Source: Larix sibirica (taxonomy: Eukaryota > Streptophyta > Pinopsida > Pinales > Pinaceae). From it: 16,600 bases of DNA. This document shows positions 8,171-14,320 of the stretch, piece after piece; the first letter of the stretch is position 1; each line of letters begins with the position of its first letter. Under the pieces are notes generated by a model. The model saw only the letters and a program-made list of their open reading frames with translations, was not told where the DNA came from and ran no database searches. The position numbers were made by a program, and so were the translations under genes. The stretch is from positions 31,949 through 48,548 of the forward strand of contig NWUY0300023098.1 in assembly GCA_004151065.3 (NCBI GenBank). Direction: 5' to 3'.

Positions 8171-9358
8171 TTTTATTTTTTTCCTTGGAAAAAGGCATAA
8201 TTTTATTATAAAAACAAAATTACATTCTGCATATACATGTATGCCATGTATTTCATATATATATATACCCCTAGCCCCTTACAAAAATAAATATAGATTT
8301 GTTTCCCCTATGCCCACAGATTATTTGTTCAAAGTATGAGTTGGTCGCGTAAAACTTTGAATAATCATAGATCAAAAAAATTGATGTCCAGAGAGTTGCT
8401 GATGAAGAACCAAAAAAATCGATGCCTAGTATAGTCCAAAAATATTAGGAATTACATTATAGGATAATTTGGAGGGGGGTCCAGTCCCTCTATAAAAGGC
8501 TGATGGAAATATTCAAAGAAATTCTTATTATGTACTTCTGCAATATGCCAATGACCAAAGCTTAATGGAATTCCTTCTTTTGATAGCTTTTCCGCAAGCA
8601 CATTCTTCTCCCTATAGACATGATGACATGCACAAAAATCAAAATTTTACACAACGCAATGCACTTCCTCCACCAAGGCAAGAACAATCAAGTTGTGACA
8701 TTTTTGTGATTTGTTTACCCAATTTATAACATTCACGGAGCCACCAAAAAATTGAAGAGAGTTGCAGCATTTTTCTTTGGCAAAGAGAAGGAGTAATTTT
8801 AGAGCCATAAGTTATGCCAAGTTGTTGGTTTTGTTTCCCAATCCCATTTTGATCTTAAAAGAGGAGGTGTCAAAAAAATATAGTACAACCCCACCCCCAC
8901 ATCTCTGATCTTGAACGACTCCATAAAAAATCCCATGGAAAATCTTTGTTCACTTGTTCTTCATGAATGTTTCGGATTGCAGGGACATTCTTTTCATGTG
9001 GGAAATGGGAGAGGATATTAAGACATTGAATGGATATTAATTCACGAATGGAGGCATTATCCTAGAATATGGATCGATTTTTGGATAACCACACTCCTCA
9101 AATTACAATGAGCAAAAGGGATTTTATTTTCTTGAAAATTTCATTCAGGGTCGAGTTTTTCCTCGAAGCTTCCACATTCATCCCAGTCCATACACAATTT
9201 ATTCCCAATTTTTGACTGCGCTCTTTCCAAATCAGGCATGTAAAGGTGCATGATATGAAGAGATGTGTAGTCGACTCCTCTCGATATTTGCATAAAGAAC
9301 ACCTGCCTGGGCCTTCAATTTGTCTTTGCGCCAAAGAGGCGCATTCTACAACCCAATA
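8171..9358 (-). mobile_element. LINE-B: 5'-truncated L1-type retrotransposon relic
   Basis: Minus-strand element of about 1.2 kb. The readable part begins within zf-RVT near 9358, followed by RNase H, a stop at 8454-8452 and a 3' untranslated region of about 270 bases. A tail reads as a T-rich run at 8171-8182 on the plus strand, so it is A-rich on the element strand. No clear target duplication was found, so the right edge is approximate. Its RNase H belongs to a different subtype from that of LINE-A (GLGNKTNN before the position of the catalytic Glu), indicating a separate family. Confidence 0.8.
8452..9358 (-). pseudogene. LINE-B ORF2 remnant: partial zf-RVT and RNase H
   Basis: The zinc-binding part reads CSLC...THLFISC just below 9334, followed by a GVWLSKN linker. 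In-frame stops are TGA 9100-9098, TAG 9064-9062, TAA 8814-8812 and TAA 8649-8647. A deletion frameshift near 8923-8933 removes the first RNase H Asp region. The Glu position after NNLA is itself the TAA at 8814. The usual GDS motif is GGS (8742-8740), and the last catalytic Asp is Glu in VLAEKLSKEG (8592-8590). All four catalytic positions are therefore lost. The TAG at 9064 falls where LINE-C reads Gln in IFQD, so it directly shows a Gln-to-stop change. Confidence 0.82.
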
Positions 9359-9601
9359 AGGGGAGAGGTGTAACTCCTTTTGTGCTCATCCTAGAGTTGA
9401 CAGTGTCAATTTTAAAAAATAACATGTCGGTTATTTAGAACATTAAAACTGGCATATATATAAAACTACACAAATTAGATAAATTAAAACTCTTCCTAAC
9501 ATTTGCATTCTAAAAGGGGTTTTGCACTTGGAGTGATTTGATCCCTCTGGGCGCTTGGTAGATCCCCTTTAAGATGGATCTATGCTGGTTGGTAGATGTT
9601 C
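9359..9601. other. No supported feature
   Basis: AT-rich sequence without a convincing frame. Near 9560-9600 a short phrase (TTGGTAGAT) is repeated, but nothing further could be assigned. Confidence 0.5.
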
Positions 9602-9943
9602 TCACGCGCAGAATATATCGAGTTCCACCACTTTATTTATTTGTTCTTCCGACGTGGATAGTTGTAAGCATGAGTGAAGAATATGAGTAGGTGAATCCCA
9701 TCCCATCCACGCGGGTTCTGTGGTATTTGCTTCTCTCCCCATCTCAATAGGTGGAGTACCTCTAGCATTTGCTTCTCTTCCCATCCCGACGAGTTTTGTG
9801 GCATTTGCTTGGGGTACCTGTGCCTCACTGACTATTTTTTCCCTGAGGGATTGTAAGCGTTGCTCTAGTATTATTTTCAATATGTTGGGACTATCAGACC
9901 TCCTCTGCTCCTCGGCGTTATGCATTCCCTCGGGTAAGAACAT
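9602..9943 (-). CDS. Unrecognised 113-codon frame with internal repeat
   Basis: The minus-strand frame from 9943 to 9602 is polar and helix-prone in its first half (NILKIILEQRLQSLREK). It then repeats MGREAN twice, followed by a related WMGW end; the DNA repeat has a period of about 45-50 bp. Upstream the same frame stays open through a TAG near 9990, in the context AGCTAGAG. The opposite strand is also open (9720-9989, hydrophobic and Ser-rich), which suggests that strand is the shadow. It vaguely resembles the low-complexity character of retroelement gag proteins, but no motif supports that. It may be spurious or a gene relic. Confidence 0.25.
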   Translation of the reverse strand: MFLPEGMHNAEEQRRSDSPNILKIILEQRLQSLREKIVSEAQVPQANATKLVGMGREANARGTPPIEMGREANTTEPAWMGWDSPTHILHSCLQLSTSEEQINKVVELDIFCA

Positions 9944-9997
9944 ACCATTGATGCTTATGCATCTCTCTGCTTTAGCTCGTGCTCTCTAGCTTTTCAG

Positions 9998-10162
9998 GAG
10001 GACTGCTTCACATATACGCGGGGAGCAGCTTCCTCTATCACTTTTATTTCTCCATATTCTAATTACAGTTATCACACTGCTCCTGATGATTACAGTTCCA
10101 ATGTTAGTTCTCATATTCTGTGGAATAGGATTGCATCATCCTCTGCTCTTGGCGTCCCATAG
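9998..10162 (+). CDS. Possible terminal exon (54 codons), family not recognised
   Basis: A pyrimidine-rich stretch ending in TTTTCAG (to 9997) could be a 3' splice site. The following frame runs 54 codons to TAG at 10160-10162 and reads as Tyr/Ser-rich protein (ISPYSNYSYHTAPDDYSS, then HILWNRIASSSALGVP). The next 330 bases look like a plant 3' untranslated region: T-rich, without long frames. An upstream exon could not be connected, and the minus strand is also partly open here, so the call is tentative. Confidence 0.25.
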   Translation, partial: EDCFTYTRGAASSITFISPYSNYSYHTAPDDYSSNVSSHILWNRIASSSALGVP

Positions 10163-10595
10163 TGGTTACATTCCTAGTCAGTCAGTCAGAGTATAATGTT
10201 ATAAGAAGCTATGTGTATTTATGATGCAGTAAAAGATTATGTGTAATGATGCTAAATACTGTAGTTGTAATAGAAATTGTGAAGTTGGTGTGAAGTACTT
10301 GTGTGGGGAGAATACATGTTTTAGTCAGATCTTGCAATTCAAGCAGAAACTCTCTTATCTTCTCGTCGCTGCTTTACAACCCGTGTATCTTATTGGATTT
10401 GGATGTAGGTCATATACCTTCCTTGTGAAAGGTTTATTAGTATCACCGATTTTAGTGTTTCCTGATCTGTATGTGTAAAATCTTGCAAATTCATCTTTAT
10501 TTTACTGGATTTGCCTACAGATTAGTTTTGCAAAATGATTTGAATCCGCCTATTGTTTTCTTTTGTGTGTTTGTGGGGAGTGAATAGACACAAGT
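10163..10595. other. No supported gene; T-rich sequence
   Basis: A 79-codon plus frame exists at 10239-10478 but has no recognisable motif and low-complexity codon content. The region could be untranslated sequence downstream of the exon-like stretch ending at 10162. A TCAGTCAGTCAG triplication lies near 10178-10190. Confidence 0.4.
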
Positions 10596-10611
10596 ATGTA
10601 TGTACATACAT
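10596..10611. repeat. Perfect 16-bp palindrome
   Basis: ATGTATGTACATACAT reads identically on both strands. It is of simple TGTA/TACA composition, so it may be only a microsatellite inversion. Confidence 0.8.
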
Positions 10612-11398
10612 GCTACTCAAATGGAAAACAAGCTTAGTATGTAAGGAAGTATTGGTGATAATTGGTTCATGATCATTTTTTAGATTATTAGTGCCTGCCC
10701 TAACTCTTAGCAATTGATTTTTATTGATTTGCTTTTTTTCATATATTAATTCATATTTGATATTCAAATTTATGTAAAGTTAAAATTATGAAACAATGTT
10801 GATTTTTCTGCAAATTTATGTAATTAATGCAAAGTTAAACTTATCAAACAAGATCCAACGAGCAAGCATCACAGAGAGCCACGAGCCAAGCAAAGACATG
10901 CAAGACTTCCAACATAAAATTTAATGTCTAGCACACTCAGAGAATTGCTAACACCGACGTGAAACAATTGTTTGTAGGGAGGTGTTACGATCTTGGCGGT
11001 AGGAAAAATGTTGGAATTAAATAGCAGTAACGTAATGTTGGTAGAGGCAGTCCACCCACGGTAGGAAAATATGCAAATACACCGCGCATTTGAAGCGAAC
11101 GCACAAGAGGCAAGAATACACATACAATCAACGAAGGCAAACCCTATCCCCACATCGAATAGGAAAATAGATACAACACTCAAGAGAAGATGGTTGTTGG
11201 GTGAAGGGAAAAGTCTGCAAGACTTGACAACTAGTAGTGGGTTGTTTCACATGGCACAACCAGTGATAGAGGAAGATAAAACAAGCATAGATGGCTACCC
11301 TACAGCTAACATCCTGACAAGCAAAAATTAACACACTTACCAAATCAATGGCTGCAAACCCTAGGGGGTTCACCACCAAAGATGCACTCGATGCTCCT

Positions 11399-11563
11399 TC
11401 ACACTAATGCGATGATAGTTAGATTTTTTCTAATATGTTGAGAGCGCGGGAAAGGATACCACTCCAAAATGCAGATGGATGCACAACCTAATGCAATTGC
11501 CCTCAAATTGGTCGCATGATCGACATCGTCCATGAGATGCTCCAACGTGATACCTTCTCTCAT
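11399..11563 (-). CDS. Unrecognised 54-codon frame on minus strand
   Basis: From ATG at 11563-11561 to TGA at 11401-11399 the frame reads as well-mixed protein sequence (ITLEHLMDDVDHATNLRA, then CILEWYPFPR). Further left on the same strand another protein-like stretch (SSASLVVNPLGFAAIDL, ending near 11338) is followed by a GTAAGT that would fit a 5' splice site. No family is recognised. It overlaps what would be an intron if the plus-strand exon beginning at 11580 is real, so at most one of the two readings is likely to be a host gene in place. Confidence 0.25.
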   Translation of the reverse strand: MREGITLEHLMDDVDHATNLRAIALGCASICILEWYPFPRSQHIRKNLTIIALV

Positions 11564-11579
11564 TAATTGAATTCAATAG

Positions 11580-11825
11580 GTTGGAAGAATTGTAGGAGAC
11601 CTTTGTGGTGTTCTATTCGATTACATTCTCCATCAAGAGGCTCCTCTTATGAGCTCTCCTCCTCGTCTAGTTGAACCTCCCATTTTGGATACAAAAATGT
11701 GGACTTGGAGCAACCATCCCTCTCCCTCGTGGCTGCTTGAAAATGTAAAAAAGAACATTGCAAAGTCTGGTGAACGTCCTTTGGAGCTGTTGTGTCGGAT
11801 GACCCCTAATGCACTTGTAATCTGA
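11580..11825 (+). CDS. Possible terminal exon (81 codons), family not recognised
   Basis: A plausible 3' splice site (CCTTCTCTCATT...CAATAG, ending at 11579) precedes an 81-codon frame that ends at TGA 11823-11825. The composition is convincingly protein-like: VGRIVGDLCGVLFDYI, then PPRLVEPPILDTKMWTW, then NHPSPSWLLENVKKNI and GERPLELL. There is no stop or frameshift inside. I do not recognise the protein. It looks like the C-terminal exon of a host gene or a captured gene fragment. No matching upstream exon was found on this strand within the window. Confidence 0.4.
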   Translation, partial: VGRIVGDLCGVLFDYILHQEAPLMSSPPRLVEPPILDTKMWTWSNHPSPSWLLENVKKNIAKSGERPLELLCRMTPNALVI

Positions 11826-12303
11826 GCAATGACGGAGCATTAAGCGCTTCGTTCAATCTCACACATCATTATATAACTAATTAAGCTTCAGTTTTTTATT
11901 GGTGCCTTGCCTGTGCTGGCTAAGGGAGGTACGGTTAGTGCTCTTCCTGTGGATGGATGTAGGAACGCAAACAATGATTAACATAGTGGAGTTCATGTAT
12001 AAGTTTTGTTCTTCTATTCACGCTCCAAGCCCAATCAACATAATCCCAACGTACATCGTAATCCAGGGTGAGTGACATAATAAGGGAACACATGTCTAGT
12101 GGTTTCCTCGATCCAAACTTCAAAATACTTTATTAAAGTTTAACTTTGCAAAACTGTGAAAATTTATGTACTAATGAACTAATATGTCCAAAATGGATAC
12201 AAGATGTCACGGACATAACAATTACCCAAATAAATGATACAAACTATAATTTTATAAGAAAAAAGTGCCTTTTCTCTCAATGTAACTCATTTTATAGTCA
12301 AAA
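11826..12303. other. No supported gene
   Basis: A 62-codon minus frame (11935-12123) is present without any recognised motif. The remainder is AT-rich. The right end (12299-12303, CAAAA) is the left target duplication of the solo LTR. Confidence 0.5.
12299..12303. repeat. Target-site duplication CAAAA, left copy (solo LTR)
   Basis: CAAAA directly precedes TGTCAT, and the same five bases follow the terminal GACA at 13585-13589. A 5-bp duplication is standard for LTR-retrotransposon integrases. Confidence 0.85.
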
Positions 12304-12613
12304 TGTCATGGCCTTGGTGACGCGGGCACCTTGCCACACCCCACTTTCCCAAGTAGCAAGGCTTGAGGCGCAGCAAGTCCATGAGAAGGTGGGACACTTA
12401 GTAAAAAATCCTAAGTGTTGGTCCGCCTTGTGGACGTCCGTCGGTAAGAAAAGTCACCCAAGGCGCGATTGCTTGGGCACATCACCCACCGAGGAGCCCG
12501 TCGGCACGGTTGGGTCATTCGGTGGAAGTGCAGAAGCACATTGGGAAGCGTCAAGGTGGGGGCATGTGCCCATGATGACGGAGCTTAGAAAGCCCGCACG
12601 CCCAAGACTTCAC

Positions 12614-12715
12614 CCGGAAGCTCGCAACATTCATCCAGGGATGGAAGCTCGGCACCCAGCTAGGGATGGAAGCCCGACGCCCCAACTCGGGATGGAAGGT
12701 CGCAGCACCATTGGC
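12614..12715 (+). repeat. Short tandem repeat in the LTR U3 region
   Basis: GGGATGGAAG recurs at about 12638, 12663 and 12689, each followed by a CTCGGCACCCAGCTA-like phrase (period 25-26 bp). A weaker fourth unit precedes it (CCGGAAGCTCGCAACATT, from about 12615). Such repeats in U3 often carry transcription-factor sites; that role is inference here. Confidence 0.7.
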
Positions 12716-12983
12716 ATGAACGCCTGAGACTTGGATGCGTTGAGAGCCCGGTGAAGCACATCAGCAGCATTGGACGCGTTGGCAATAATGTGGCATCGTC
12801 GGCTAAGGAGTGCGGTGGCACGTTGATCGACAAGTGCGGATCGGTAAATGAAGTGGGCGTCAGTTAGGGGACTTTTCCCATGACTTGTGCAACAAGTTGG
12901 ACCATGGGGCGTCGACTCTCCTTAGAACGCAGATCCAAGGGGGCGTGCGACCCTTAAGTGGGCGAACCTCTTGGCTAGACGCC

Positions 12984-12990
12984 TATATAA
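12984..12990 (+). promoter_or_regulatory. TATA box of the LTR promoter
   Basis: TATATAA lies within GCCTATATAAGGAGAG, about 680 bases into the LTR. A start site about 25-35 bases downstream (near 13015-13025) would mark the U3/R border. Confidence 0.65.
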
Positions 12991-13418
12991 GGAGAGCACC
13001 TTCCCAACCAAAGGCATCATCATCATCCAAGTGATCAAAAGAGTTCTGAAAAATTTGGCCAAGAGGACAAGTGGTCTGAGGAAAACCGCAGTCAAAGACA
13101 ATCGAAGGCAAAAACGTATATGGGCATCTACAGGCAAGAAGGCAGAATTGCAGAGGCTCGCACCAGTCAAGGAGCTAGTCGGTTTTATGGGTTTTTGGTT
13201 TTCTTTGTAATTTTGCACCACGTCAAGCTTGTTGTGCCGGTGTAGGAGCTCTTTCGGTTTGGAAACTCCGTCTGTGTAATTTTGTACTATGATTGTATAA
13301 AAATTCAGGGGTGAGCTTGTTGGGCTACCCCACCCATATACTTGTTTCGTGAGCTTTCTTGTTCTGCATAAATTGTAAAGACGACTAAGTGTGAAATGCT
13401 TCATTAAATTGCTTATAA

Positions 13419-13424
13419 ATAAAC
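13419..13424 (+). promoter_or_regulatory. Possible polyadenylation signal of the LTR
   Basis: AATAAA on the plus strand, about 430 bases after the TATA box and 160 bases before the LTR end. The position fits the end of R, with U5 following. Confidence 0.4.
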
Positions 13425-13584
13425 GTGAATAGGGATAAGTGTGTTAAGTTTAAACTTCCGCTAAACAGAGAGGCGTAGTCTGACGACAAGAACTTGAGTT
13501 GGCCATACCCTCAAGCGTCTTCCGGGCAGTGCTGTACACCTCGTCTAGCCAAGGTGAACTTGGATGTGGGGCGGGGCTATGACA

Positions 13585-13589
13585 CAAAA
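13585..13589. repeat. Target-site duplication CAAAA, right copy (solo LTR)
   Basis: Identical to 12299-12303 and immediately adjacent to the terminal CA of the LTR. Confidence 0.85.
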
Positions 13590-13779
13590 GCCCTTTCTAG
13601 CCATTGAATCATGTATCATAATTTTATTTTTTATAACAAAAACGGTTAAATATATTAAAAAAGAAAGAAAGAATGAGTCGTGGCAATAGCCAAATCTGAT
13701 TGAGTACATTATTCGAAGAATCTAAATGAATTTTGCTCTAGTCATGAGAGCTTCTCTAAAACCAGAATTGTTTAAATAT

Positions 13780-14240
13780 TTTTGTAGTTTGAAATCTACT
13801 CTACGTTTTCAATGTAGCAAGTTCAGGACTGAACCATGATATTTATCATATCTCATGACCTTTCCAGGGATTCTCTGTAAGTGAAATTAAATCATAATGC
13901 CAGATCATCGTTCAAATGTAACTCATATTCAATTTGGATTGAATGAGATCTGCTATGCTAGAAGTCAACAACGGTTTGAAGTATCTATCAATGGAAATGC
14001 CTTTGTAGTATGAAGACAGTCTAACTCATAACTGATTCATGAATCTTGAATTGGATGCTGAAGAATACAATAGGCTTTGTGTTCTGTAAATTGTTGATCT
14101 GCGTTTGGATAAATCTCATAATCATTCAATTGAGATGGTGGATGTAACTCATAATCGACACCGGTTCTATGTTTCAATCGGGTGAATGCCTTTGTGCTTT
14201 GAAAATCAATCAAACATGAACCATAACTGGTTCATATTTC
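13780..14240 (-). repeat. Diverged internal repeats in the 3' untranslated region of LINE-C
   Basis: On the plus strand, phrases like TTTGTAGTTTGAA occur at about 13781, 14002 and 14191. Each is followed by an ACCATAACTGGTTCAT-like phrase (near 13831, 14027 and 14222). Copies are therefore about 190-220 bp apart and strongly diverged. The repeats lie wholly between the RNase H stop and the A-rich end. Confidence 0.55.
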
Positions 14241-14320
14241 AAAAACTGAGTGCAAAATACTAGAGGATTGTTGAACCGGTGGCTAGTGATCTGACCAGGT
14301 TTTCCATCGGTAGTGTAATC

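Larger units (their letters stand above)
10828..12150. repeat. 1.3-kb segment bounded by perfect 15-bp inverted repeats
   Basis: TGCAAAGTTAAACTT at 10828-10842 is exactly complementary to AAGTTTAACTTTGCA at 12136-12150. The enclosed DNA is less AT-rich than its flanks and carries coding-like fragments on both strands (11399-11563 minus, 11580-11825 plus). A related direct phrase, AAATTTATGTA followed by TAATG, occurs outside each end (10812-10829 and 12160-12176). That phrase does not abut the right repeat, so it is not a clean target duplication. It could be a non-autonomous DNA transposon that captured gene pieces, or chance in AT-rich DNA. Confidence 0.35.
12304..13584 (+). mobile_element. 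Solo LTR of an LTR retrotransposon (1,281 bp)
   Basis: The element starts TGTCATGGCC and ends GGGGCTATGACA; the ends form an imperfect terminal inverted repeat (TGTCAT then GCC) with the canonical TG...CA. CAAAA flanks both sides. GC content is clearly higher than the surroundings, particularly in the left 650 bases. A TATATAA box at 12984-12990 and an AATAAA at 13419-13424, both on the plus strand, set the orientation. No primer-binding site, polypurine tract, gag or pol adjoins either side, so this is a solo LTR left by recombination between two LTRs. Frames inside it (12146-12727 plus, which begins outside; 12922-13404 minus) are not genes. Superfamily (Ty1/copia or Ty3/gypsy) cannot be told without internal genes. 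Confidence 0.9.

Noticed and set aside
11348-11407. Short plus frame starting in a good plant start context (TCAATGGCTGC)
   Set aside because: It is only 19 codons long and overlaps a protein-like minus-strand frame, so there is too little to support a gene.
11935-12123. 62-codon minus-strand frame
   Set aside because: No recognisable motif, no splice or transcript signal, and the length is within chance expectation.
12146-12727. 193-codon plus-strand frame
   Set aside because: It starts in AT-rich DNA outside the solo LTR and continues into its U3 region across the element border at 12304, so it is a chance frame.
12922-13404. 160-codon minus-strand frame
   Set aside because: It lies inside the LTR, antisense to its promoter and R region, with no domain.
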